Source of the DNA: Parapristionchus giblindavisi
Lineage: Eukaryota > Nematoda > Chromadorea > Rhabditida > Diplogasteridae
Length of the DNA stretch: 64,000 nt
Assembly: GCA_943737045.1 (NCBI GenBank)
Contig: CALSFV010000271.1
Coordinates: forward strand, 531,675-595,674
Direction: 5' to 3'
Positions 1-8,686 of the stretch are shown here, piece after piece. Made by a program: the position numbers and the translations under genes. Within the stretch, counting starts at the first letter, position 1; the number at the start of each line of letters is the position of its first letter. Under the pieces are notes generated by a model. The model was not told the origin of the DNA. It ran no database searches and saw only the letters and a program-made list of their open reading frames with translations.

Positions 1-60
1 CGTCGGTTTAATACCAGCCCGGCTCGGCGGGCCTGCGCTTGTGCGTCTCACATACTCTCG

Positions 61-97
61 CTAGCCACTGATCATAGTGACTGCTGTAGTGGGCTAG
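61..97. repeat. CTAGCCACT/AGTGGGCTAG inverted repeat (reference unit)
   Basis: CTAGCCACT (61-69) pairs with AGTGGGCTAG (88-97) with one bulged G. Inside it CACT/AGTG (66-79) encloses TGATCA. It lies about 75-110 bp upstream of the preceding SL1 gene's start, so in unit terms it is promoter-distal. Confidence 0.6.
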
Positions 98-367
98 TGT
101 GTGTGGTGTGGCCTGAGGAAAAAAAATGAAAAGGAAAATGACAAAATATGAAAAGTTGACAAAATCTCAGTAAAATGGTCATAACTTCCTTTAAAATGCT
201 CCCTTCGAGCTGCCGTTTTGTGCAGGCGACGCGCCGCAACGCCCGCTACGCAGTCCAATCAAAATCGCGATTAGAGAGGCGCTAAATCGGGCGGGAAACG
301 ACGACTTTTGATTGTTAGTAGTAAAATTTTTCTATTTTCTGTGATTCTTAGCGAAAAAAATGCAAAA

Positions 368-416
368 TGTACAGTTTTTCCGTACAAAATCAGACTGGAC
401 AGAAAAACTGTCCAGT
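368..416. repeat. Two adjacent hairpins with complementary loops (reference unit)
   Basis: TGTAC/GTACA (368-386) has a loop holding TTTTT. ACTGGACAG/CTGTCCAGT (394-416) has the loop AAAAA. In addition ACAGTTTTTC (371-380) is the perfect complement of GAAAAACTGT (402-411), so a 10-bp alternative pairing competes with both. Present in all units. Confidence 0.85.
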
Positions 417-446
417 TGGAGAGTATTTCCGCACTTTAACTACTGG

Positions 447-542
447 ATCGATAGTCGTTGTCACCTAAAGTGACATCGTGGTCACTTAAAGTGACCAGTT
501 CGAGAAATCCAAAATAAGAAAGATCAAGTGACAACAATCGAT
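447..542. repeat. Nested palindrome cluster (reference unit)
   Basis: The outer arms are ATCGAT plus GTTGTCAC (447-464) and GTGACAAC plus ATCGAT (528-542). Inside lie TGTCAC/GTGACA (459-475, five-base loop) and TGGTCACTT-A-AAGTGACCA (479-497, nine-base arms). The GTCAC/GTGAC core thus occurs in three nested or adjacent palindromes. It is present in every complete unit; classes b, d and f carry GTCAT in the first inner arm. Confidence 0.85.
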
Positions 543-619
543 TAGTTCCTACATAATATTGATTGAATAGTTCAGGCATTCTAAATACCAGAAGGAAAGC
601 TCATTCACATATGCTAGAC

Positions 620-634
620 GGTTTTAGCAAAATC
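620..634. repeat. Short hairpin GG-TTTT-AGC-AAAA-TC (reference unit)
   Basis: A six-position stem with a three-base loop that includes one G·T pair. Weak on its own; listed because it belongs to the hairpin-rich spacer. Confidence 0.4.
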
Positions 635-689
635 AAGGGCGGCTAGCTTGATAAGATGACAGAGTAGAGATTAATCAATCAATAATGAT

Positions 690-737
690 AAAAAATAGAA
701 CAACTTCCCGTACACTGTACGAGAAGTTGTTCTATTT
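690..737 (-). terminator. Hairpin with U-run 20 nt downstream of SL1 RNA, reference copy
   Basis: The arms AAATAGAACAACTT and AAGTTGTTCTATTT pair perfectly. After one C-G pair and one mismatch, CGTAC/GTACG continues to a three-base loop, so the stem spans about 21 positions over 693-737. Read in the gene's direction it is followed by a run of six T (695-690; seven or eight in classes b, d, g, h and i). The place, 20 nt past stem-loop III, suggests a 3'-end or termination element for the SL transcript; that role is inference. It is present in every complete unit. Confidence 0.55.
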
Positions 738-757
738 CTTTAAATTCACCAATTATT

Positions 758-777
758 GGCTCCGCCTAGGCAGAGCC
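758..777 (-). other. SL1 RNA 3' stem-loop (stem-loop III), reference copy
   Basis: GGCTCTGC pairs with GCGGAGCC around a CUAG loop: eight pairs, one of them U·G. In DNA it appears as an imperfect palindrome with one C/A mismatch, which becomes a U·G pair in the RNA. It follows the Sm site directly. Confidence 0.85.
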
Positions 778-779
778 GT

Positions 780-788
780 TCCAAAATT
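780..788 (-). promoter_or_regulatory. Sm-protein binding site of SL1 RNA, reference copy
   Basis: The minus strand reads AATTTTGGA, followed by AC and the 3' stem-loop. This is the same order as in C. elegans SL1 RNA and agrees with the Sm consensus of a U-run flanked by purines. It identifies the transcript as an Sm-class snRNA rather than a random match to the leader. Confidence 0.9.
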
Positions 789-796
789 TTAGGCAT

Positions 797-819
797 TGGC
801 CACGTCTTTCAACGAGCCA
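797..819 (-). other. SL1 RNA stem-loop II, reference copy
   Basis: The minus strand folds as TGGC, T, CGTT, GAAA, GACG, TG, GCCA. This is two short stems joined by a small internal loop and capped by a GNRA-type GAAA loop. Folded by hand, not by energy calculation. Confidence 0.6.
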
Positions 820-833
820 GATCGAATTAGTAC

Positions 834-855
834 CTCAAACTTGGGTAATTAAACC
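834..855 (-). other. sls-1: SL1 leader exon (22 nt), reference copy
   Basis: This is the part transferred to mRNA 5' ends. It matches the canonical SL1 sequence base for base and ends GAG before the donor GTA. By eye 71 of 73 copies keep it intact; copies 8 and 28 differ in the length of the CCC run. Confidence 0.97.
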
Positions 856-881
856 GACGCTGCTATCGGCGTCGGTTTAAT
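848..881. repeat. Inverted repeat spanning the SL1 transcription start and unit junction
   Basis: The 13-bp arms ATTAAACCGACGC (848-860) and GCGTCGGTTTAAT (869-881) are perfect complements around TGCTATCG. A further GGT/ACC pairs if one A is bulged. The left arm is the SL1 start plus five upstream bases; the right arm is the same sequence inverted. It recurs at almost every junction; a G or C is gained or lost in a few (for example near 46960, 52178 and 45201). Confidence 0.9.
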
Positions 882-950
882 ACCAGCCCGGCTCGGCGGG
901 CCTGCGCTTGTGCGTCTCACATACTCTCGCTAGCCACTGATCATAGTGAC
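856..950 (-). promoter_or_regulatory. Presumed SL1 promoter region upstream of copy 1
   Basis: This covers roughly the 95 bp before the leader's first G. Nematode SL genes use a SNAPc-type proximal element some 50-70 bp upstream, which here falls in about 905-925 (CCTGCGCTTGTGCGTCTCAC on the plus strand starts at 901). No TATA box is seen. I saw no repeated substitution in 901-924 equivalents across the array; the only class variant is C to T about 33 bp upstream of the TSS (the CCAGCTCGG start). The exact element is inference, because I cannot match a specific consensus with certainty. Confidence 0.45.
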
Positions 951-1626
951 TGCTGTAGTGGGCTAGTGTGTGTGGTGTGGCCTGAGGAAAAAAAATGAAA
1001 AGGAAAATGACAAAATATGAAAAGTTGACAAAATCTCAGTAAAATGGTCATAACTTCCTTTAAAATGCTCCCTTCGAGCTGCCGTTTTGTGCAGGCGACG
1101 CGCCGCAACGCCCGCTACGCTGTCCAATCAAAATCGCGATTAGAGAGGCGCTAAATCGGGCGGGGGAAACGACGACTTTTGATTGTTAGTAGTAAAATTT
1201 TTCTATTTTCTGTGATTCTTAGCGAAAAAATGCAAAATGTACAGTTTTTCCGTACAAAATCAGACTGGACAGAAAAACTGTCCAGTTGGAGAGTATTTCC
1301 GCACTTTAACTACTGGATCGATAGTCGTTGTCACCTAAAGTGACATCGTGGTCACTTAAAGTGACCAGTTCGAGAAATCCAAAATAAGAAAGATCAAGTG
1401 ACAACAATCGATTAGTTCCTACATAATATTGATTGAATAGTTTCAGGCATTCTAAATACCAGAAGGAAAGCTCATTCACATATGCTAGACGGTTTTAGCA
1501 AAATCAAGGGCGGCTAGCTTGATAAGATGACAGAGTAGAGATTAATCAATCAATAATGATAAAAAATAGAACAACTTCCCGTACACTGTACGAGAAGTTG
1601 TTCTATTTCTTTAAATTCACCAATTA

Positions 1627-1726
1627 TTGGCTCCGCCTAGGCAGAGCCGTTCCAAAATTTTAGGCATTGGCCACGTCTTTCAACGAGCCAGATCGAATTA
1701 GTACCTCAAACTTGGGTAATTAAACC
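1627..1726 (-). ncRNA. sls-1: SL1 RNA gene, copy 2
   Basis: Class a unit; reads as copy 1. Confidence 0.95.
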
Positions 1727-2494
1727 GACGCTGCTATCGGCGTCGGTTTAATACCAGCCCGGCTCGGCGGGCCTGCGCTTGTGCGTCTCACATACTCTCG
1801 CTAGCCACTGATCATAGTGACTGCTGTAGTGGGCTAGTGTGTGTGGTGTGGCCTGAGGAAAAAAAATGAAAAGGAAAATGACAAAATATGAAAAGTTGAC
1901 AAAATCTCAGTAAAATGGTCATAACTTCCTTTAAAATGCTCCCTTCGAGCTGCCGTTTTGTGCAGGCGACGCGCCGCAACGCCCGCTACGCTGTCCAATC
2001 AAAATCGCGATTAGAGAGGCGCTAAATCGGGCGGGAAACGACGACTTTTGATTGTTAGTAGTAAAATTTTTCTATTTTCTGTGATTCTTAGCGAAAAAAT
2101 GCAAAATGTACAGTTTTTCCGTACAAAATCAGACTGGACAGAAAAACTGTCCAGTTGGAGAGAATTTCCGCACTTTAACTACTGGATCGATAGTCGTTGT
2201 CACCTAAAGTGACATCGTGGTCACTTAAAGTGACCAGTTCGAGAAATCCAAAATAAGAAAGATCAAGTGACAACAATCGATTAGTTCCTACATAATATTG
2301 ATTGAATAGTTCAGGCATTCTAAATACCAGAAGGAAAGCTCATTCACATATGCTAGACGGTTTTAGCAAAATCAAGGGCGGCTAGCTTGATAAGATGACA
2401 GAGTAGAGATTAATCAATCAATAATGATAAAAAATAGAACAACTTCCCGTACACTGTACGAGAAGTTGTTCTATTTCTTTAAATTCACCAATTA

Positions 2495-2594
2495 TTGGCT
2501 CCGCCTAGGCAGAGCCGTTCCAAAATTTTAGGCATTGGCCACGTCTTTCAACGAGCCAGATCGAATTAGTACCTCAAACTTGGGTAATTAAACC
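2495..2594 (-). ncRNA. sls-1: SL1 RNA gene, copy 3
   Basis: Class a unit; reads as copy 1. Confidence 0.95.
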
Positions 2595-2977
2595 GACGCT
2601 GCTATCGGCGTCGGTTTAATACCAGCCCGGCTCGGCGGGCCTGCGCTTGTGCGTCTCACATACTCTCGCTAGCCACTGATCATAGTGACTGCTGTAGTGG
2701 GCTAGTGTGTGTGGTGTGGCCTGAGGAAAAAAAAATGAAAAGGAAAACGACAAAATATGAAAAGTTGACAAAATCTCAGTAAAATGGTCATAACTTCCTT
2801 TAAAATGCTCCCTTCGAGCTGCCGTTTTGTGCAGGCGACGCGCCGCAACGCCCGCTACGCTGTCCAATCAAAATCGCGATTAGAGAGGCGCTAAATCGGG
2901 CGGGGAAACGACGACTTTTGATTGTTAGTAGTAAAATTTTTCTATTTTCTGTGATTCTTAGCGAAAAAAATGCAAAA

Positions 2978-2997
2978 TGTACGGTTTTTTCCGTACA
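2978..2997. repeat. Strengthened hairpin variant TGTACGG/CCGTACA, unit 4
   Basis: An A to G change makes the stem seven perfect pairs (five in most units), with a six-T loop in this copy. Confidence 0.85.
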
Positions 2998-3367
2998 AAA
3001 TCAGGACTGGACAGAAAAACTGTCCAGTTGGAGAGTATTTCCGCACTTTAACTACTGGATCGATAGTCGTTGTCACCTAAAGTGACATCGTGGTCACTTA
3101 AAGTGACCAGTTCGAGAAATCCAAAATAAGAAAGATCAAGTGACAACAATCGATTAGTTCCTACATAATATTGATTGAATAGTTCAGGCATTCTAAATAC
3201 CAGAAGGAAAGCTCATTCACATATGCTAGACGGTTTTAGCAAAATCAAGGGCGGCTAGCTTGATAAGATGACAGAGTAGAGATTAATCAATCAATAATGA
3301 TAAAAAATAGAACAACTTCCCGTACACTGTACGAGAAGTTGTTCTATTTCTTTAAATTCACCAATTA

Positions 3368-3467
3368 TTGGCTCCGCCTAGGCAGAGCCGTTCCAAAATT
3401 TTAGGCATTGGCCACGTCTTTCAACGAGCCAGATCGAATTAGTACCTCAAACTTGGGTAATTAAACC
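3368..3467 (-). ncRNA. sls-1: SL1 RNA gene, copy 4
   Basis: Class a; gene unchanged, although the spacer of this unit carries five extra single bases. Confidence 0.95.
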
Positions 3468-4236
3468 GACGCTGCTATCGGCGTCGGTTTAATACCAGCC
3501 CGGCTCGGCGGGCCTGCGCTTGTGCGTCTCACATACTCTCGCTAGCCACTGATCATAGTGACTGCTGTAGTGGGCTAGTGTGTGTGGTGTGGCCTGAGGA
3601 AAAAAAATGAAAAGGAAAATGACAAAATATGAAAAGTTGACAAAATCTCAGTAAAATGGTCATAACTTCCTTTAAAATGCTCCCTTCGAGCTGCCGTTTT
3701 GTGCAGGCGACGCGCCGCAACGCCCGCTACGCTGTCCAATCAAAATCGCGATTAGAGAGGCGCTAAATCGGGCGGGAAACGACGACTTTTGATTGTTAGT
3801 AGTAAAATTTTTCTATTTTCTGTGATTCTTAGCGAAAAAATGCAAAATGTACAGTTTTTCCGTACAAAATCAGACTGGACAGAAAAACTGTCCAGTTGGA
3901 GAGTATTTCCGCACTTTAACTACTGGATCGATAGTCGTTGTCACCTAAAGTGACATCGTGGTCACTTAAAGTGACCAGTTCGAGAAATCCAAAATAAGAA
4001 AGATCAAGTGACAACAATCGATTAGTTCCTACATAATATTGATTGAATAGTTCAGGCATTCTAAATACCAGAAGGAAAGCTCATTCACATATGCTAGACG
4101 GTTTTAGCAAAATCAAGGGCGGCTAGCTTGATAAGATGACAGAGTAGAGATTAATCAATCAATAATGATAAAAAATAGAACAACTTCCCCGTACACTGTA
4201 CGAGAAGTTGTTCTATTTCTTTAAATTCACCAATTA

Positions 4237-4336
4237 TTGGCTCCGCCTAGGCAGAGCCGTTCCAAAATTTTAGGCATTGGCCACGTCTTTCAACGAGCCA
4301 GATCGAATTAGTACCTCAAACTTGGGTAATTAAACC
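4237..4336 (-). ncRNA. sls-1: SL1 RNA gene, copy 5
   Basis: Class a; gene unchanged, one extra C in the downstream hairpin arm. Confidence 0.95.
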
Positions 4337-5105
4337 GACGCTGCTATCGGCGTCGGTTTAATACCAGCCCGGCTCGGCGGGCCTGCGCTTGTGCGTCTCA
4401 CATACTCTCGCTAGCCACTGATCATAGTGACTGCTGTAGTGGGCTAGTGTGTGTGGTGTGGCCTGAGGAAAAAAAATGAAAAGGAAAATGACAAAATATG
4501 AAAAGTTGACAAAATCTCAGTAAAATGGTCATAACTTCCTTTAAAATGCTCCCTTCGAGCTGCCGTTTTGTGCAGGCGACGCGCCGCAACGCCCGCTACG
4601 CTGTCCAATCAAAATCGCGATTAGAGAGGCGCTAAATCGGGCGGGAAACGACGACTTTTGATTGTTAGTAGTAAAATTTTTCTATTTTCTGTGATTCCTT
4701 AGCGAAAAAATGCAAAATGTACAGTTTTTCCGTACAAAATCAGACTGGACAGAAAAACTGTCCAGTTGGAGAGTATTTCCGCACTTTAACTACTGGATCG
4801 ATAGTCGTTGTCACCTAAAGTGACATCGTGGTCACTTAAAGTGACCAGTTCGAGAAATCCAAAATAAGAAAGATCAAGTGACAACAATCGATTAGTTCCT
4901 ACATAATATTGATTGAATAGTTCAGGCATTCTAAATACCAGAAGGAAAGCTCATTCACATATGCTAGACGGTTTTAGCAAAATCAAGGGCGGCTAGCTTG
5001 ATAAGATGACAGAGTAGAGATTAATCAATCAATAATGATAAAAAATAGAACAACTTCCCGTACACTGTACGAGAAGTTGTTCTATTTCTTTAAATTCACC
5101 AATTA

Positions 5106-5205
5106 TTGGCTCCGCCTAGGCAGAGCCGTTCCAAAATTTTAGGCATTGGCCACGTCTTTCAACGAGCCAGATCGAATTAGTACCTCAAACTTGGGTAATT
5201 AAACC
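5106..5205 (-). ncRNA. sls-1: SL1 RNA gene, copy 6
   Basis: Class a; reads as copy 1. Confidence 0.95.
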
Positions 5206-5976
5206 GACGCTGCTATCGGCGTCGGTTTAATACCAGCCCGGCTCGGCGGGCCTGCGCTTGTGCGTCTCACATACTCTCGCTAGCCACTGATCATAGTGAC
5301 TGCTGTAGTGGGCTAGTGTGTGTGGTGTGGCCTGAGGAAAAAAAAATGAAAAGGAAAATGACAAAATATGAAAAGTTGACAAAATCTCAGTAAAATGGTC
5401 ATAACTTCCTTTAAAATGCTCCCTTCGAGCTGCCGTTTTGTGCAGGCGACGCGCCGCAACGCCCCGCTACGCTGTCCAATCAAAATCGCGATTAGAGAGG
5501 CGCTAAATCGGGCGGGAAACGACGACTTTTGATTGTTAGTAGTAAAATTTTTCTATTTTCTGTGATTCTTAGCGAAAAAATGCAAAATGTACAGTTTTTC
5601 CGTACAAAATCAGACTGGACAGAAAAACTGTCCAGTTGGAGAGTATTTCCGCACTTTAACTACTGGATCGATAGTCGTTGTCACCTAAAGTGACATCGTG
5701 GTCACTTAAAGTGACCAGTTCGAGAAATCCAAAATAAGAAAGATCAAGTGACAACAATCGATTAGTTCCTACATAATATTGATTGAATAGTTCAGGCATT
5801 CTAAATACCAGAAGGAAAGCTCATTCACATATGCTAGACGGTTTTAGCAAAATCAAGGGCGGCTTAGCTTGATAAGATGACAGAGTAGAGATTAATCAAT
5901 CAATAATGATAAAAAATAGAACAACTTCCCGTACACTGTACGAGAAGTTGTTCTATTTCTTTAAATTCACCAATTA

Positions 5977-6076
5977 TTGGCTCCGCCTAGGCAGAGCCGT
6001 TCCAAAATTTTAGGCATTGGCCACGTCTTTCAACGAGCCAGATCGAATTAGTACCTCAAACTTGGGTAATTAAACC
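5977..6076 (-). ncRNA. sls-1: SL1 RNA gene, copy 7
   Basis: Class a; reads as copy 1. Confidence 0.95.
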
Positions 6077-6847
6077 GACGCTGCTATCGGCGTCGGTTTA
6101 ATACCAGCCCGGCTCGGCGGGCCTGCGCTTGTGCGTCTCACATACTCTCGCTAGCCACTGATCATAGTGACTGCTGTAGTGGGCTAGTGTGTGTGGTGTG
6201 GCCTGAGGAAAAAAAAATGAAAAGGAAAATGACAAAATATGAAAAGTTGACAAAATCTCAGTAAAATGGTCATAACTTCCTTTAAAATGCTCCCTTCGAG
6301 CTGCCGTTTTGGTGCAGGCGACGCGCCGCAACGCCCGCTACGCTGTCCAATCAAAATCGCGATTAGAGAGGCGCTAAATCGGGCGGGAAACGACGACTTT
6401 TGATTGTTAGTAGTAAAATTTTTCTATTTTCTGTGATTCTTAGCGAAAAAATGCAAAATGTACAGTTTTTCCGTACAAAATCAGACTGGACAGAAAAACT
6501 GTCCAGTTGGAGAGTATTTCCGCACTTTAACTACTGGATCGATAGTCGTTGTCACCTAAAGTGACATCGTGGTCACTTAAAGTGACCAGTTCGAGAAATC
6601 CAAAATAAGAAAGATCAAGTGACAACAATCGATTAGTTCCTACATAATATTGATTGAATAGTTCAGGCATTCTAAATACCAGAAGGAAAGCTCATTCACA
6701 TATGCTAGACGGTTTTAGCAAAATCAAGGGCGGCTAGCTTGATAAGATGACAGAGTAGAGATTAATCAATCAATAATGATAAAAAATAGAACAACTTCCC
6801 GTACACTGTACGAGAAGTTGTTTCTATTTCTTTAAATTCACCAATTA

Positions 6848-6946
6848 TTGGCTCCGCCTAGGCAGAGCCGTTCCAAAATTTTAGGCATTGGCCACGTCTT
6901 TCAACGAGCCAGATCGAATTAGTACCTCAAACTTGGTAATTAAACC
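6848..6946 (-). ncRNA. sls-1: SL1 RNA gene, copy 8, 21-nt leader variant
   Basis: The leader reads ATTACCAAG with one C lost from the CCC run. The rest of the gene is intact. Either a true leader variant or a homopolymer error. Confidence 0.88.
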
Positions 6947-7329
6947 GACGCTGCTATCGGCGTCGGTTTAATACCAGCCCGGCTCGGCGGGCCTGCGCTT
7001 GTGCGTCTCACATACTCTCGCTAGCCACTGATCATAGTGACTGCTGTAGTGGGCTAGTGTGTGTGGTGTGGCCTGAGGAAAAAAAATGAAAAGGAAAATG
7101 ACAAAATATGAAAAAGTTGACAAAATCTCAGTAAAATGGTCATAACTTCCTTTAAAATGCTCCCTTCGAGCTGCCGTTTTGTGCAGGCGACGCGCCGCAA
7201 CGCCCGCTACGCTGTCCAATCAAAATCGCGATTAGAGAGGCGCTAAATCGGGCGGGGAAACGACGACTTTTGATTGTTTAGTAGTAAAATTTTTCTATTT
7301 TCTGTGATTCTTAGCGAAAAAATGCAAAA

Positions 7330-7348
7330 TGTACGGTTTTTCCGTACA
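7330..7348. repeat. Strengthened hairpin variant TGTACGG/CCGTACA, unit 9
   Basis: Same A to G change, with a five-T loop. Confidence 0.85.
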
Positions 7349-7718
7349 AAATCAGACTGGACAGAAAAACTGTCCAGTTGGAGAGTATTTCCGCACTTTA
7401 ACTACTGGATCGATAGTCGTTGTCACCTAAAGTGACATCGTGGTCACTTAAAGTGACCAGTTCGAGAAATCCAAAATAAGAAAGATCAAGTGACAACAAT
7501 CGATTAGTTCCTACATAATATTGATTGAATAGTTCAGGCATTCTAAATACCAGAAGGAAAGCTCATTCACATATGCTAGACGGTTTTTAGCAAAATCAAG
7601 GGCGGCTAGCTTGATAAGATGACAGAGTAGAGATTAATCAATCAATAATGATAAAAAATAGAACAACTTCCCGTACACTGTACGAGAAGTTGTTCTATTT
7701 CTTTAAATTCACCAATTA

Positions 7719-7818
7719 TTGGCTCCGCCTAGGCAGAGCCGTTCCAAAATTTTAGGCATTGGCCACGTCTTTCAACGAGCCAGATCGAATTAGTACCTCA
7801 AACTTGGGTAATTAAACC
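7719..7818 (-). ncRNA. sls-1: SL1 RNA gene, copy 9
   Basis: Class a; gene unchanged. The upstream CCCGG reads CCCG, one G fewer, about 35 bp before the start. Confidence 0.95.
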
Positions 7819-8197
7819 GACGCTGCTATCGGCGTCGGTTTAATACCAGCCCGCTCGGCGGGCCTGCGCTTGTGCGTCTCACATACTCTCGCTAGCCACT
7901 GATCATAGTGACTGCTGTAGTGGGCTAGTGTGTGTGGTGTGGCCTGAGGAAAAAAAATGAAAAGGAAAACGACAAAATATGAAAAGTTGACAAAATCTCA
8001 GTAAAATGGTCATAACTTCCTTTAAAATGCTCCCTTCGAGCTGCCGTTTTGTGCAGGCGACGCGCCGCAACGCCCGCTACGCTGTCCAATCAAAATCGCG
8101 ATTAGAGAGGCGCTAAATCGGGCGGGAAACGACGACTTTTGATTGTTAGTAGTAAAATTTTTCTATTTTCTGTGATTCTTAGCGAAAAAATGCAAAA

Positions 8198-8216
8198 TGT
8201 ACGGTTTTTCCGTACA
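8198..8216. repeat. Strengthened hairpin variant TGTACGG/CCGTACA, unit 10
   Basis: Same A to G change, with a five-T loop. Confidence 0.85.
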
Positions 8217-8585
8217 AAATCAGACTGGACAGAAAAACTGTCCAGTTGGAGAGTATTTCCGCACTTTAACTACTGGATCGATAGTCGTTGTCACCTAAAG
8301 TGACATCGTGGTCACTTAAAGTGACCAGTTCGAGAAATCCAAAATAAGAAAGATCAAGTGACAACAATCGATTAGTTCCTACATAATATTGATTGAATAG
8401 TTCAGGCATTCTAAATACCAGAAGGAAAGCTCATTCACATATGCTAGACGGTTTTAGCAAAATCAAGGGCGGCTAGCTTGATAAGATGACAGAGTAGAGA
8501 TTAATCAATCAATAATGATAAAAAATAGAACAACTTCCCGTACACTGTACGAGAAGTTGTTCTATTTCTTTAAATTCACCAATTA

Positions 8586-8686
8586 TTGGGCTCCGCCTAG
8601 GCAGAGCCGTTCCAAAATTTTAGGCATTGGCCACGTCTTTCAACGAGCCAGATCGAATTAGTACCTCAAACTTGGGTAATTAAACC
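8586..8686 (-). ncRNA. sls-1: SL1 RNA gene, copy 10
   Basis: Class a; one extra G at the base of stem-loop III (TTGGGCTCC on the plus strand). Confidence 0.92.

Larger units (their letters stand above)
1..755. other. Intergenic spacer of the unit (reference unit)
   Basis: No gene is recognised in the roughly 770 bp between one SL1 gene and the next. It holds the promoter side of the preceding gene (first about 100 bp), an A-tract (119-126), the palindrome AATCGCGATT (263-272), and a dense hairpin zone (368-542). A quieter AT-rich stretch (543-680) follows, then the hairpin near 690-737. Minus-strand frames open here only when the A-tract has nine A or when another indel compensates, so they are not genes. 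Confidence 0.85.
756..855 (-). ncRNA. sls-1: SL1 spliced-leader RNA gene, copy 1 (reference copy)
   Basis: Small nuclear RNA that donates its 5' exon to pre-mRNAs by trans-splicing, as part of the SL snRNP. On the minus strand the exon (855 down to 834) matches the 22-nt nematode SL1 leader from memory: it starts GGTTTAATTACCC and ends GTTTGAG. GT follows at 833-832, the trans-splice donor. Stem-loop I pairs AATTACC (850-844) with GGTA plus ATT (834-825, CTA bulged), so the donor lies inside the stem as in known SL RNAs. Stem-loop II is 819-797 with CGTT-GAAA-GACG at its tip. The Sm site AATTTTGGA is 788-780, and stem-loop III (777-758) pairs GGCTCTGC with GCGGAGCC. The length of about 100 nt fits the family; the 3' end is placed two bases after stem III and is approximate. 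The TSS is the first G of the leader. Nematode SL RNAs are Pol II transcripts with a trimethylguanosine cap (family knowledge). Confidence 0.96.

Noticed and set aside
65..80. Hammerhead ribozyme core (CTGATCA near 68)
   Set aside because: The core needs CTGATGA; neither strand has it together with a GAAA segment and cleavage triplet in the right order.
154..182. TTGACA with a 17-bp gap to TCATAA, like a bacterial promoter
   Set aside because: The array is eukaryotic (nematode SL RNA), and no gene follows on that strand.
494..510. AGTTCGAGAAATCC as a Pol III B box or tRNA T-arm
   Set aside because: The C required after the GTTCGANN core is missing, and there is no A box or cloverleaf around it.
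494..511. CENP-B-box-like TTCG...A motif
   Set aside because: The CGGG half of the consensus is missing, and nothing else marks the array as centromeric.
550..562. TAATATTGA, similar to the TAATATTAC origin motif of small circular DNA viruses
   Set aside because: Only seven of nine bases match, it is not in a stem-loop, and there is no Rep-like reading frame.
820..850. 5S rRNA similarity (TTAGTACC and GATCTGGC fragments)
   Set aside because: These short matches lie inside the SL1 intron and stem; the rest of 5S rRNA is absent.
848..881. Junction palindrome as terminal inverted repeats of a transposon with a TA or 8-bp target duplication between units
   Set aside because: The TA at the centre of TGCTATCG is suggestive, but one arm is the SL1 transcription start and the unit is a gene repeat. 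The transposon reading has no further support, since no solo copies can be seen here.
2616..2867. Recurrent 83-codon minus-strand open frame, found in fewer than half of the units
   Set aside because: It stays open only when the A-tract near unit position 119 has nine A or when another indel compensates; with eight A it shifts frame. It runs through the SL1 upstream region, the hydrophobic part is just the translated T-run, and there is no family match.
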